A DNA stretch of 64,000 nt, taken from assembly GCA_021014325.1 (NCBI GenBank), contig CM037457.1:11536538-11600537 (forward strand). Direction: 5' to 3'. Shown one piece after another: positions 23,001 through 38,000 of the stretch (position 1 is the first letter of the stretch; each line of letters opens with the position of its first letter). This stretch comes from Plazaster borealis (taxonomy: Eukaryota > Echinodermata > Asteroidea > Forcipulatida > Labidiasteridae). The translations under genes and the position numbers were made by a program. The notes beneath the pieces were generated by a model. It did not search any database and had not been told where the DNA came from. It saw only the letters and a list, made by a program, of their open reading frames with translations.

Positions 23001-26000
23001 TGATTAGTGTTGATTGATTGATTGATTTGATTGATTGATTGATTATTGATTAGTGTTTTTCATCAATCGATCGATCAACTTACCCAGTCAGTTTCCTTTG
23101 TGGTTTATTACTTGATAATTAATTTTTTGTCATTTCTGTAATTTTTGTCAGTGTCCACTGCTAGTGCTATGCAGGAAAATATCGAATTTAGAACATAGTC
23201 TTCCAGTGGTATCAATGCCTCACACGCAGTCCACCGCGGCATGGCATTCTTTTTCCTCCCAATTAGGACATAGGACATAGGACAGAGTTCATTGCACTTT
23301 CAATGAAAAGGGCCGATCGATCGATGCAAAAGACTGATTGATCGACACAAAAGACCAATCGATTGATTCAAAAGACTGATTGATCGATGCAAAAGACCAA
23401 TCAATCGATTCAAAAGACTGATTGATCGACGCAAAAGACCGATCGATCAATGCAAAAGACTGATTGATCGACACAAAAGACCGATCAAACGATGCAAAAG
23501 ACTGATTGATCGACACAAAAGACCAATCGATCGATTCAAAAGACTGATTGATCGATGCAAAAGACCAATCAATCGATTCAAAAGACTGATTGATCGACGC
23601 AAAAGACCGATCGATCAATGCAAAAGACTGATTGATCGACACAAAAGACCGATCGTTCAATGCAAAAGATTGATTGATCGACACAAAAGACCGATCGATC
23701 AATGCAAAAGACTGATTGATCGACACAAAAGACCGATCGATCGATGCAAAAGACTGATTGATCCCCCTCTCAAACTGTCAAGACAAAAAAGTGTATTCAA
23801 AGTACTCCTACATTGTACATGTCGTTTTTTTATTCTCTGTATTTCTTTGTTAATCTTGCTCTGCTTGTCTGTTGCTCACTGTAGAACCACAGGGATGAAA
23901 CAGAAAGAGGACTTGAAGAAAGTCTTCCAGTGGTATCAAACCAACAAGAGTGTACTCCATTCACAACCGGTAAGTTCTATCCCAATTTATTACACAGTCT
24001 ATTGCAAAATTATTGCCATTTAATCGCCCAAATATTTGTGTCGGTTCTGTTTGGTTTTTGTAAGCTACGTCAGGTTTCATTGGTTTCCATCAAGTTCTAG
24101 CAGTATTTCTGATTTCGTATTCATAATTAAGTTCTGTGGGTTGAACAAAGAAAAATTGACTAGAGCAGCACTTGAACCTGTGACCTGCAGATTAACTTGC
24201 CGGCACTCTACCAACCGAGCTACATGTATCTAGCTCTATTTTGGCAGTCCCCCATGTTTGGGGGTGCCAGTCAGAAGCAATTCAACCTGTAACTGCCATA
24301 TAGTAGGCTTACATACAGCCGGGGAGCACACACACAACAAAAATTTACCCAATTAGTTTCCTTTTTTGTAATTTTTGTCAGTGTTATGCCACTGCTAGTG
24401 ATATGCAGAAAAAAATAATAAACACACACATTCAGCATCTCATCTAGTGTTGAAAATGTTGCTATTTTCAGAAGGGTCTGAAAGTCATTTGGGGGATGTC
24501 AGAAAGCCCCTGCAAACTTACTGCAAAACAACAAATTGGGTAAAACTTGGCAGACCTCTTGGAGGTTAAGCAGATTCAAGGAGGCTGCACAGACTTTCGC
24601 TTACTCTTACTCTAAAGTTCCAACCAAGAAAGATTGTGCTATTTTACCTGTGCATTATTTTAACACACATGGAGCCATGTGTGTAAAGCACTGTATACTC
24701 TGAACTCGGTATACTGTATATTCACTGTATACACTGTTTACTTTACCGAGTTTACAAAAAAAACAGGCATATGACTCGGATGGGATTCGAACCCACGGCC
24801 TTTGCCGTGCTATAGTAGATGTCTTACCAGTAGAGCACCGAGCTAGCGGGATGGCTTGAGACAATTCAAATCCTATATTTTAGCAGCATGTACCGCAACG
24901 ATTTGACAACATCTATTAAATTGTTGCTGTACTTGCTGCTAAAATGTAGGATTCCAACTGCCTCTAGCCACCGGGCTAGCTGGGTGGTCTAATCATGAAC
25001 AGCTTTGGAGGAAAAAACTTTGACAAAATAGTTACTTTTGTCTCGCTATCCTGGTCCTCAGGTGTTTTCTAGCATTTGGCCCGCGGACCACTGTTTAAGG
25101 GAGACCGCTGTTCAATTGTTGCTCTGGATTGCCTTTGGCATTGTTTAGTCTAACACATCATTGGATTTAAATTCATGTGCGTGTGGGAACACTTCAAGCT
25201 TTCATGAAACCAGTGTAGTGTCTATTACCTGCAACATAGCAATAATATTTACTTGTTGGGGCGCAATGGGAAACTTAAAGGGATAATGTCGGATTCTAAT
25301 CAGACATCACAGAAACTTGTTCAGACGGGTTACTAGCCTAATTGGCTTTTAATGTGCATTGCTCCTCTCTTGTATTGACTATGGCAATCTTTTATTTGGT
25401 GCTACAATGTACATGTACGTCATGCAGTCATTAAAAAAACAAACCATTAAACAACACTCATGAGATTTTTCGACTTTTCCACAAGTCTACGTCCAAACTT
25501 GTAGTTTTTTTATTTCTGGTGATGCACAGAGTCTGTAAACCTCCTGAATTGTAACATCTGGGAGGTTCCGGGTTTAGAACAAGGGGGGAACCCAGGTATG
25601 AAAGCCGTTTTCAGGAATTTTCACAGGCATCAAATCTCATCCCTTTAACATTCATTAAAAAAAAAACCACTACAAATAATCAGACAACAGACTTGACAGA
25701 AAATGATGAACTAGTTTGTAAAAGACATTCCTTTAAAGGCAGGGTGTACTTTTGGTAATTACTCCAGAAGCTAATGGCCATAAAAACTTACTTGGCAAAG
25801 AGCACTGGAGAGCTGTTGATATTATAAAACATGATTAGAAATGATCCCCTTTGAAGTAATGCAGTTTTAGAGAAAGAGGTAATTTTTCACCCCAAATTTT
25901 GAATCTGAGAAAGGCTTCAGGCTTGAAGCCTTTCTCAGGCATCTCAAAGCACACAATTCTATGCAACAAGGCGATTTTTCTTTCAATATTTTCTTGCAAC

Positions 26001-29000
26001 TTCAATGACCAATTTGAGCTCAATTATTCACAGGTTTGTAATTTTACGCATGTTGGTATACACCAAGTAAGGATAATAGTCTATGACAGTTGCCAAAAGT
26101 ATCGCCTGCCTTTAAATCATGTTATGACTGCAACTAATTGGTACCAAAGTCCCTTTTGGCAACCTGTCAGCCCAGAAGGTGTGATTCATAATGGTAGAAT
26201 TGACACTAATGTGATAAATAAGGATGTGCAGTGAAGTGCTAATCACTCAGAAATGTTGTATGATGCCCCCCTTATGTGTTGAGCCTCACAATGGTTAATC
26301 TGTTTTATTAGTTAATCTAATTTATATTTACTCAGGGTTATTCATTTATAACGAACTCAGCCAGTTTCCCTTATGGTTTATATTACTCAATTTTATTGTG
26401 TGTGTTAGTTTTTGCAAATGTTGGTTTGATAAGTACTTATTTTAGAATTGAACTTGGGAAACATGGGTTTTTCATAATAGACTGTGCAAGTCTCGCGCGT
26501 ATTCAAACTTCTGGGACGATGTTGGTCCCAACCATATTGAGTTTTACGTGTGCGTGATAGTGTTTCTTGACAAATAGCTATACAAATTTTATCATATTGT
26601 TGGGAAAGTAAAATTTAGTCATGAAATATATGAAAGTGAAATAAATTTTACAAATCAACAAAGCAATTTGACCTCCATTTCCGGTTACTTGTAAACAATG
26701 AATTTTTTTTCCCCAAACTGCCGTTCATGTTGTCTTTAAACCTACATGTATGTAATAGTCCCAAGTTTTAATTTTGTTTCAATGTTAATTTTAACAAATT
26801 ATTTGTATTATATGAAAATTTTAATTGTAAACAAATTGCTGTGGTTATTTTTATTTTCAGGAAACTTTGTTTAAATAGATTGTCAAGAGAAAGTTTAATT
26901 TCATGGAAAAATATAGTCTTCGTTCTTGTTTTTCTCGTTTTCGATATACGTGCACAATCTATTGGCGTTCATGTTGCAATTTGCAAGGAAGTTTTATCTT
27001 AGTTAAGACATGTGTGCATTGCTTTGGGAAAACACAGTTTTATTTTGGTTGTCACTTTACACCGCAGGGTTCTCCCCAGGTTTTTTCAAAACTGGGGGGC
27101 ATTCTGGGCCAAAATTTTGGGATGTTTGGCCGAAGCGCACTAAACTGAAACAAGGTCCTCGGAATGTTTTCTACTTGGTGTTTTTCTTGGTTTTCAAAGC
27201 CCTACTGTGCAATTTGGAGCATTCTATATGGGTTTGGGTTTTTTTTTGGGGGGGGGGGTGGGCGTATCGGCCGAATGTTTTTGCTTATCGGCTGAAATTC
27301 TTGCGTATCGGCACACAATTGTTGCGTATCGGCACGCAATTCTTGCGTATCGGCACGCAATTCTTGCATATCGGCATGCAATTCTTGCGTATCGGCCCAA
27401 TACGCTAGCTAGTGCATGTGGAGAATGTTTTCTACTTAGTGTTTTTCTTGGTTTTCAAAGCCCTACTGTGCAATTTGGAGCATTTTGTTTTTATTTTTTG
27501 CTTATCAGCCGAATTTCTTTTGCATATCGGCCGAAATTCTTGCGTATCAGCACGCAATTCTTGCGTATCGGCCCAATACGCTAGCTAGTGCATGGGGAGA
27601 ACTCTGCACCGATGTGTGATTAGCACTGTATAATCAGTGCTTTCAGAGTCCAGGGGGGGGGGCGGAATTCCACAGCCACATTACTGGGGATTCTAACCCA
27701 CGACCCCTACCATTCTAGAGCAAGACCACTGAGCATGCCCAAGGAAAAGAGGCTAGTTTGAATACTGTAATTAGCATTTGGTGAAGTTACAATTAATTAA
27801 AAACTGCATAAAGAATATTATTTTTGTATTTATCCAACACCGATGTGTGTTAAAGGCACTGAACACATTTGGTAATTGTCAAAGACCAGTGTTCTCACTT
27901 GGTGTATCCCAACATATGCATAAAATAACAAGCCTGTGGAAAAAAAACACCCTTGTTGTACAAATTTGTGTGCTTTTAGATAGGAATAAAAGGCTTCTTG
28001 CAAGAAGTCTTTTATTATTTTAGTGAGAAATTACCTCTTTCTCAAAAACTATTTTACTTCAGAGGGAGTTGTTTCTCACAATGTTTTATACTATCAACAG
28101 CTCTCTGTTGCTCGTTACCAAGTCAGTTTTTATGCTAATATATATTTTGAGTAATTATAAAACGTGTACAGTACCTTTAAGCACTGTGATTCTTTTCCCC
28201 CTAGTTCTATTATTTTTTTGAGAAAATTGTACAGAAAAGCTTAGATAATTCTGAAATGCTTCTTTTCATTGCAGCATTTTAAAGGAGCATCATCCAAAGA
28301 AATCTACAAGCGTCCTGTACTTAAATTTGCCCCCGATGCCCTCAAGTATTACTCCACTCCTTCCGAGAAGAGAAAGCACAAGAAGGTAGCATTTCAAGGT
28401 GATGGGAAGGCTCGGAAGAAGCAGCAGGCCATTTACAAGAAGGATGATCGTCTACTTGAGGAGGTTGGGAACGTGTCTGAAGATGGGAACAGAGGTGGGC
28501 AGAGACCTGTCACTGCTCCTGCTGGGCTACACAGACCTAAGGTACTGCCGAAGAAGTGTTTTGAAAAGCTGGAGATGTTGATATAATAATAATAATAATA
28601 ATAATGCAGTTCTTATATAGCGCTTTATACTCCCGATGGGTGTCTCAAAGCGCTCAGTATTTTTCCTACAAGGTAAGTGGAGTTACGTGTTGAAGTATGA
28701 GACCTATTCCTTTGCAGAGCACCATGTAATGGTTTACAAGGTGCTGTGGCGCAATATGCAGCCAATCAAACCAGGAACACCGGGGCGAACCCCTTCTCTT
28801 GACGATAAGTGCACTGGGTTCTTTTACGTGCATTACACAACACACGGGACCTACGGCTTAACGTCCCATCCGAAGGACGAATCATGTGGTTAAGTGTCAG
28901 AAACACCAGAGCTTGAGTTCAGTGTTCTTATCCGCTCGGCCACGACACGCCATATAGATATCAGAATTTGTCTGAAATAAGTCTTCTTTAACCCTTTGGA

Positions 29001-32000
29001 GACCATAGTGGCTGAAGGTTATGACCTAATTACACACAATGTACAAAGGTCATGGGTTCGAATCCCAACCGAGTAATCTCAGGAATGTGATTTCACAGGA
29101 TTTTCTCAGAAACTCCTTGATCGTTCAAATTTTTCTGAAAGAATGTGAAGCAGTCACCAAGGGGAGAAACAAATGTGTCCAAATCTGTAGTTTTGTCTTT
29201 CTGGTGATGCACAGAGTCTGTAAACCTCCTGAGTTGTAACATCTGGGAGGTTCTGGGTCTAGAATAAGGGGGGGATCAGCAAGTCATTCTGAGGAATGTT
29301 CACGCTTGGCAAATCTCATCCCAGTAATATGTCTGGGGTTTTTTTTTGGTTTTTTTCACAGGACTGGGGAAAAGTACTGAGCTTAACACACAATTAAAAA
29401 AACAACAGCACACAATCAAAATATCAAATTATCTCCAATCCTTCAAATACCATTCCACACAATAATCATACAGTGCGTAAAAGCACATCTATGATGACAG
29501 TTTTTTAAACTTTTGTCTTGACCCGGACAATTTAAAAAATGTATATAAGTACTTTTGTCCGAAGATTTAAAATAAATAGTAATTTTTTGTAAAAATGTTT
29601 AATTATCGTTGTTTTTAATTTAATTTTTAATCAATTTTTGCTTGTACATCCACAGCGCCTTGAGGCGGATCCGATCAGCAACTGTTTGCGCTTTATAAAT
29701 CTCTCTTTATTATTATTATTATAACTACTATGAAGGTCAAAAGGTCAATACGAGGCTGGCTTCATACATACAAGTTACAATACATGATTCAACTAATCCT
29801 TTAAATACATGTACAATATTTCTCAGACCAAAATAACACGAGTTCTACAAAGAATTCTAGAATATTGTCCCTCCCAGATAAATAGCATTTGGGACATTGC
29901 CAGAGTCATGCTCCCTACAAAATCAACAGAATTATCACAGGAAATTATTTGTTGCTCTCTCTTGCTCAAAGCTAGAATAGAAAAGAGGAAGGTACTAAGG
30001 TCTTTTAAGTTTTTAAAGAAAGTATGTAAGTAAGAAAGTTGCATTAGTCCCAAGAACACTGAGGGCGCACTTCAAATCCAAACAGTAAGAGCAGTCAATG
30101 GTCCACACTCTTACTCTTTCACTGAGGTGCGCCGCTCACAGCGGCTCAGTAAGTTACACCACGCCTTTGGCAAGCCTCTGCCAGCGGCTCAAAGTCAACA
30201 TATTTAAAGGCCCTGTACACTATTGGTAAGATCGAAAAACACAAATGTTCACAGATTCACACACAACTTACATGATTTAAAGTAAGTAATGGTAGAAAGG
30301 GTTCCTTAAAATATTTTTGCCTAAAATGCCATCGTTTTTGAGAAATGAGTTAAACAATAGTTTTTATCACGCGCGATATTTTGAAAAAACAGAAAACACA
30401 TAAGGTCTCTTTTCACTATTTTCTCGTGATCTCGATGACCAATTGAGCTCAAACTTTCACAGGTTTGTTTGTTCATGCATATGTTAAATCACACAAAATG
30501 TGGACACTGATTTTGAACTGTTACCAAAAGTGTACAATACCTTTAAGAAAGTGTACTTTGCAAGGTTCAATTTAGCATCAAATATCTTGCAATTACAACA
30601 TAAAATGAGGAAGTTACCAGTTGTTGAAAGAAGGACATTGGAATTTTTTGTTTTTTTTGCACAAACAATTCCGTCACAGCTGCACAATAAATCATTGGAG
30701 CGAATGAGTTAATCCAATGTCATAATTATATAAATTTTCATCTCTTTCTATGATCTGTAGGTGACCAACAGTCTTCCTAGAAACATCCCTCGCTCCTCTA
30801 GACCAGGGAGTGGCTATGACGATGCAGGTTTCACTGCAGGGTTTGTCAGTGATCACATGTCACCTTTATCACCTGACATACAGACAATGCAGAGGCCCTC
30901 ATCAGCGCTGGGCATCATGAAGCAATCTCAGGCCAATGTAAGAACACCGACATTTTAAAGATATTTACAACAATATTGAGAAACAGGGAGACCGCCAACA
31001 TAGTGCTAGAAAGCTCAGTTGGTAGAGAGCCGGTGTGGCAGGAGATTCTGTCCCCCCATATGGCGAACTGTGTACAAACTTCTTTTGATAGCGCCCTCTT
31101 TTGAATCATTCTACTCCAGCCCATGTTAATTTCCCGTATGGGGACAGAATCTCCAGGGGGACAGATTTCCCTGGGACACCGGCACATTAATCCGGAGGTC
31201 GCAGGTTCAATTCCCGCTCTAATAAATATTTCTTTGATCAACACAACATTGATTTAAGACCCAGTCAGAGGCCCTTGGTTTTTAAAGAAATTTTCATCCT
31301 CTAAAGGTAATCCCCTTGAAATACCACTTCCCAGGTTGTATCGTAAATGCGATCCCTGTCTATACGGCAGTATACAGTTGTATTACTTCTGACTGCCCCC
31401 CCCCCCCCCCGAACAAAGATGTTGACAAAATATGTGGACTGCCAGCATAAGGCTAGATAGCTCAGTTGGTAAAGCATCAGCATGTTAACACGGAGGTCAC
31501 AGGTTCAAATGCAGCACTGGTGCATTCTTCTTTGTTCAGCCCCCAAAAACAAACAGTTTAAAGGCACTGAACACGTTTGGTAATTGTCAAAGACCAGTGT
31601 TCTCACTTGGTGTATCCCAACATATGCATAAAATAACAAGCCTGTGAAAATTTGGGCTCAATTGGTCATCGAAGTTGCAAGAAAATAATGAAAGAAAAAA
31701 CACCCTTGTTGTACAAATTTGTGTGCTTCCAGATAGGAATAAAAACTTCTTGCAAGAAGTTTTTATTACTTTAGTGAGAAATTACCTCTTTCTCAAAAAC
31801 TACGTTACTTCAGAGGGAGTCGTTTCCTACAGTGTTTTATACTATCAACAGCTCTCCGTTGCTTGTTACCAAGTAAGTTTTTATGCTAATATTTGTTTTG
31901 AGTCATTACCAAACGTGTACGATACCTTTAATGGGATACTTTTGAGACGATAGCGGGCGGCCCACTCACCTGCCTGCTATCGTCTCAAAAGTTCCGTTAA

Positions 32001-35000
32001 AAAAAATTGTATTTCCAAACTTACTCATGACATCACATGTTTACAAAATAGCCCCAAAGCCTTGACTTCTGGCAGGTAGATAGTGGACTGAGCTCCTTGG
32101 AAGAAACCTTAACATTGTACATTTTATGCAGTAATTAACCTTTGAAGTGAAGAAAATGGGCACAACTTTAGGCGTCAGGGCTTGAAATACCCACTGGACC
32201 ACCGGCCAGAGCTCAATAATTTTAGCACTTGGCCAGTAACTCAACAACCAAACAAGTCCTGCAGTCAAAACAATTTTTCAAACATATATACTTTTGAATA
32301 CTTGGCCAAGTTCGCGCAAGAACTATCGTTGACTATAGTGCGACTAAGTTTTGAACTTTGTCTAGTCGACGATAGTTGGACTACACTAGTCGACTATTTA
32401 GAACCAGCCTACTGGGCATGGTCGCATCGCTGGTTACCAATAGCCGTTTACATAGCACAGTGCAGAGTGGACCAGTTAAAAGAAAATGATAACGTACGTG
32501 AGTCGCCGGTTGCAATGACATGACATGACTAGAGTCGTTCGCACTTCAACTTCTGTGCGCATGCCCTACGTACGTCACTAAACAACCACAAGTTAACTAT
32601 TGGTCCTTGCACGAACATGGCCCTTGTATGCTTCAACTTTTCAATGTCTAACCTCCTAAAAGTTCAGCAAGTATGAACAAGAAAGACAAATATATCTGAT
32701 CCAGTGGAAAATCCAGTGTAAACTACAAGACCTGTGGTTTAGTGGATTTAACACGCTTGCTCAATTAGTATAACAGATAATTTATCGACATTCTTCATTC
32801 TTGCAGGATCTGGACAGTACAAATGAAGATCAAGCACTCAGTGACACCCACGAGGGCTCCCAGCTTACCTCTGCTCCTTCCATGCAGAGCCTTACCTCCG
32901 TCTCCTTCCATCTCCCGAATCAAGACACCCCACCGGACTCCGCCAGGTCCAACTCTGACGGCCAGAGCCACCTCCAGTACTCTCACTCCGAGTTGGAGAG
33001 CAAGTCCGAGTCTTCCATGATGAGTAGAGATGGGGAGCCAGACATGACGGCCATCTTGAAATACAAGCACCCGATATCCAGTCTTGTTAATCCGGTTGCT
33101 AGGATACAGTTTGACGAGGAGTTGTACGATGGTGGACAGTCCCCGGATAGGAGGAGTAAATCTCCTGTCAAGCTACACATGCATATTGATGTACCAAGTA
33201 TGTTACAAATACATGAATATTTCCCTCCTGGTTTTCTAATACTCTATGCATGTCAAGTAATAAACCACAAGGGAAAACAGACTGGGTACAATTTTGGGAG
33301 AATGAAGAAAACTTTACTAAATTGGGATTTGAACCTGCATCCTTTAGATTAACGTGCCGGTGTGGCAGGAGATTCTGTCCCCCTGGAGATTCTGTCCCCC
33401 CATTCGGCGAACTGTGTACAAACTTCTTCTGATAGCGCCCTCTTCTGAATCAACCTCCTTCAGCCCTAACCCCCTTCAGCCCAGGTTAATTTCCCATATG
33501 GGGTCAGAATCTCCTGGGGACACTAGATTTCCCTAGGACACCCGCGCTCTACCAACTGAGCTATCTAGCCCTATGTTGCTGGGGTCGATTTCACAAAACT
33601 CTTCCTAACTTAGGACTAGTCCTAGGCAATGCTAAGAGATAGGACTAGTCTTAAGTTAGGACCAGTACTTAAGACTAGTCCTATCTCTTAGCATTTCCTA
33701 GGACTAGTCCTAAGTTAGGAAAAGTTTTGTGAAATCGACTACTGGTCTCCCTATTTCGACAATATCTGTGTTCAGTAGTGCTGGTCAGAAGTCATACAAC
33801 CTTATACTGCCGTACAGCCAGGGATCGCTCTCTGCATGTTTTCGCTAAACTAATTCAGCCAAATTGGTCCAGATTTATTGTAGATTTTTATAAACAGATT
33901 TCGTTCCCCACTCTTATGTAATGGGCTGGTATATTTCAAAAAGAGTGCGTATGATCTCACTATGGCATGCCGTGGCCGGGTATTTCTGACCAGCAGAGTG
34001 TGGGTTCGAGTCCTGGTCTTGACACTTAACCATTATTAATAAATACCTGGGAGAGTTTATCCATTCTGATTTGTCGAGAGGAGATCACATGGCCATGTTT
34101 AAACATGCGATATAAACACGGTGAGCAATGTATAAACATATGTGAGCGCGCAAGCTTACGCGGGCGCTAATTTAGGCGTGAAGCAATCAATACATACTGG
34201 TGCTCAATGTAAAATCTATTAGTACGTGGATATGCACAACCGTTGAGCGTCACATGCAATTTGACCCTTCGCAAAACGTGACAGGAATGTGAAAGGAAAA
34301 GATAATTTACAGAAAAGTTTTCCCCGATTTTTCAACATTATTCTGCTTGTCAACAAACAGAGCATTTATGAATGGGAATAAAAGAGCAGTGACTCAGTCG
34401 TAAATGGCAGGGTCTTGGCCGTGCGATAGAGGACCTTGCCTCTGACTTGGTCCTTTATCACATTGCCAGGAATGTGACAGGAAAAGACCTTGTCAGTTTT
34501 AAACGGCAGTTGAAGACCTTGTCGTCACTCTTTTATTCTCTTATTTATTTGAATATTGCTTCATCCTTCGGATTGGATCCAGTACACTTATCGTTAAGAA
34601 AAGGGGTCACCATGTGTTATCTGGTATGGTTGGCTGAAGATTGCGCCACAGCACCTTGTAAACCGTTACATGGTGCTATGTATTAAAATCGTGACCGTCA
34701 ACATTCAGAGTGACTGAGTTCACCGTCCGATGACGTCATACCGATGGGCGCCCATCCGATGATGTCATACTGCCCTCCCAACCAAAAAGTATGTGGAGAA
34801 CACTGAAAGAGAATATATTCAAAAGAATAGGGCATTTTCAATAAGTACAAAGAACTAGAAGTAGTTAATTTATAAATACAAATTACAAAGTTACAAATGG
34901 GTCAGAGCTACTGGTTAGCACAGAAACATTGCAAAAATAATCATTAATACAAAGGGATTAAAAGAGGTCTTAAACTGCCTATTAAAACCATCCATGTCAT

Positions 35001-38000
35001 GTGATAAAGGATCAAGCCGAATGTGAGGTTCTTTGTAACACGACCAAGAACCCGCAAGGTTTTAATGGGAGACTTTGGAGCTCTAGGTGGCAGCAAACTT
35101 ACCAGGTAAATTTCCATTGTTGACGTAGTTCTGAGAATGCGCACATTTTCGGAGAACAATGGATTTACCTGGTAAGTCTGCTGCCACCTAGTGTCCCCGA
35201 AAGTCTCCCATTGGCCGTTGAAGACCGAGCCACTACTCTTTTATTACCATTCATATATGCCGTTTTTGGTAAAAAGCGTAATAATTTCGGAAGTTCTGTG
35301 AAACTTTTCTGTTTTGCAGGCCTAAATGTTCAATACCAGTTACGTCCTTGGGCTCTGTTTTGAGAAAAGTCAATTTGCATGCGACACTCGACGGTTGTGC
35401 ATATGCACGCCTGCTAATAGATTTTACATTGAGTACTGGTGTGTATTAATAATAATACGCAGTTCTTATATTGCGCTTTATACTCCCGATGGGTGTCTCA
35501 AAGCGCTCAGTATTTTTCCTACAAGGTAAGTGGAGTTAGAGACCTTTTTCCTTAACATAGCACCATGTAATGGTTTACAAGGTGCTGTGGCGCAATATGC
35601 AGCCAATCAAACCAGGAACACCGGGGCGAACCCCTTCTCTTGACGATAAGTGCACTGGGTTCTTTTACCTGCATTACACAACACACGGGACCTATGGCTT
35701 AACGTCCCATCCGAAGGACGAAGCATGTGGTTAAGTGTCTTGCTTAAGGACACAAGTGTCACTACTGGGATTCGAACCCACACTCTGCTGATCAGAAACA
35801 CCAGAGCTTGAGTTCGGTGTTCTTATCCGCTCGGCCACGACACGCTGTATTGACAGCGTTCGCAGCATGTTGACAGCTCCAGTTATGTCTTTATCAACCC
35901 TTTTAAAACCAGTCTTAAATGGTCGTGTGCCCACCTTTCAACCACTAGGACTGCTTAATTGTTTTTATTTCTTATTCACAGCTGATAATACCAGATCTTC
36001 CCGGCCAACGAATGCCGAGGAAGAAAAAGCTGACAATTTGCAGAAATGGAAGGATTACCAGGAGAGGCAACAGTACGGTCAGGACGTCGCTGCTAAACAG
36101 TCCTTCTACGGCCATGGCGGGTTACCAACTAATGTACGGTATGCCAGTCATGACGGAGGAGAGATGCCGGAGTTTTATACGCAAGATGTGATATCGAGCT
36201 ATGCTGAGGAGGATCATTCAAATTCACCATGGAGTAAGTTTATTATTAAACCTTAGCCGTTTCAAATCCTCCAAAATGTTATTCAGCTGTAATAACTCGG
36301 CCCAATTTCATAGAGCTCCTTAAGCTCAAAAAGTAGCTAAGCACAACAAAATTATGCTTACCAGAATAAGGTTACCAGCCAAAATACCATGTCACATGTA
36401 CAATTTGTAACTGGCATCCTGCTTATTTTGGCTAAGCAGAAAAATGTTAAGCAATATTTTCTGCTTAAATGGCTCTATGAAATTGGGCCTTGGAGTCTAG
36501 TGGGAATTTTCTGAAATTCAAGTCCTAATTGTGTTGTTTGCATTTCCAGGTATTGCCGGGGTTAATTTAAGCTTTTTATAATTTGGTTTCATCTACCATT
36601 GACAATTGAAATACCGATTTTGTACACAGAGGATGCTGGCAGAGTTTTTTTCTGCCCCCTTCTAACTAAATCACTGACCCCTGTTGATTGACACCCCCTC
36701 TAAGACGTGTGGCACGGTCCAGCATAGATATCATGATATATGAGCTGACCTGATTGTCAATGTGGTTGAGACAATGGCAATATTAAAATATGTCAGCATG
36801 TGTTGACAGCGGTCCTCAAAGCAGGGTTCAAGATATCTGCTGTACATTGGGTTCGAATCCCACCCAAGTATAAGCATGCCCGGGATAATTTTCCCCACAG
36901 AACCCAGAAAGCATTGTGTTTATCACACAACAGTGTAGGGTAAAATGCAAAAAAATGTTTATCCCTGATGCAAATTATTACACCTCTAAACAACTTCACT
37001 TCGATGGTAAAAACAAATTCCATGCCCACCCGTGGTATTATTTTTAGGCATGTTTTCCAGAACTTCTTGTAGCTCTTTGTACGGGCGAAGTGTACTACGG
37101 TAGGTGCCATTCTGTGCACACTACACAATAACAAGTCCTGGTGGATATAAACATCAGCAATCCGGCTGTCAGCAAAAAATTGAGTGAAATCCGAAGTTGT
37201 TCCGGTAGTTGAAAAACCTCCGCTGTAAGTCTGTCAAAAACTAATTTGCGGACAAACATTTCATACAAAGTGAAGTGGTTAAAATAATTACATTACTTAA
37301 TTTGTTGTTTTTGATTTCTCCCATTGCCTTACAGTGTACCAGCAATCCAGCAACGCGATAACGTCTCCTTCCCTCGAGGAATTCTACGAGATCACTGAGA
37401 GGCATAGCCCTCAACCCCGCCCCTCATCTCGCTCTGGAAGACATCGGTCAGATGCTAACAGGAAATCCCCAGTCAGAGGGTACATCCCTGATGAGGTGGC
37501 AGCTGTCATGAGGAGCAGGTAGGCACCTTGGATCATGGATTTACCAGTCATTTATGGCAATAGTAATATAATAATACACAACATTTAAACATGCAATGGT
37601 TTACAAGGTGCTGTGGTGCAATATACACAGGACCAACGGCTTTATGTCCCATCGTGTCACACAATGAATTCTTTGCCGGTTTTTTGAAGTGAAAAATTAG
37701 TCCCTGCAACAAAAAATATATGTGTTTAGAAAAAAATGTCCAACCAAATATTCTTTATCCCCGATGCAAATTTGACATCTATTACAGACCTGGGCTCAAT
37801 TTCATGGCTCTGCTTACTGCAGAATTCTGTGCTCACCGACTATAGAATTATGTGCTTTACAGGGTCCAGTAAGCGCAGAATTCTGCGGTAAGCAGAGCCA
37901 TGAAATTGGACCCAGCTTGAACGAAAACGAAAATCGAGTTTAAATGGGATTAAAAAGATTTTATTGTAAGAAAAACGATCTTTTTGAACACCCTTCTCCG

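Noticed and set aside
23289..23726. 145-codon minus-strand frame with INQSFAL repeats
   Set aside because: Product of the 21-bp minisatellite in intron 2.
27010..27584. Frames of 125-132 codons with RIGTQFL repeats
   Set aside because: Generated by the ~20-bp internal array of the 27064-27607 element.
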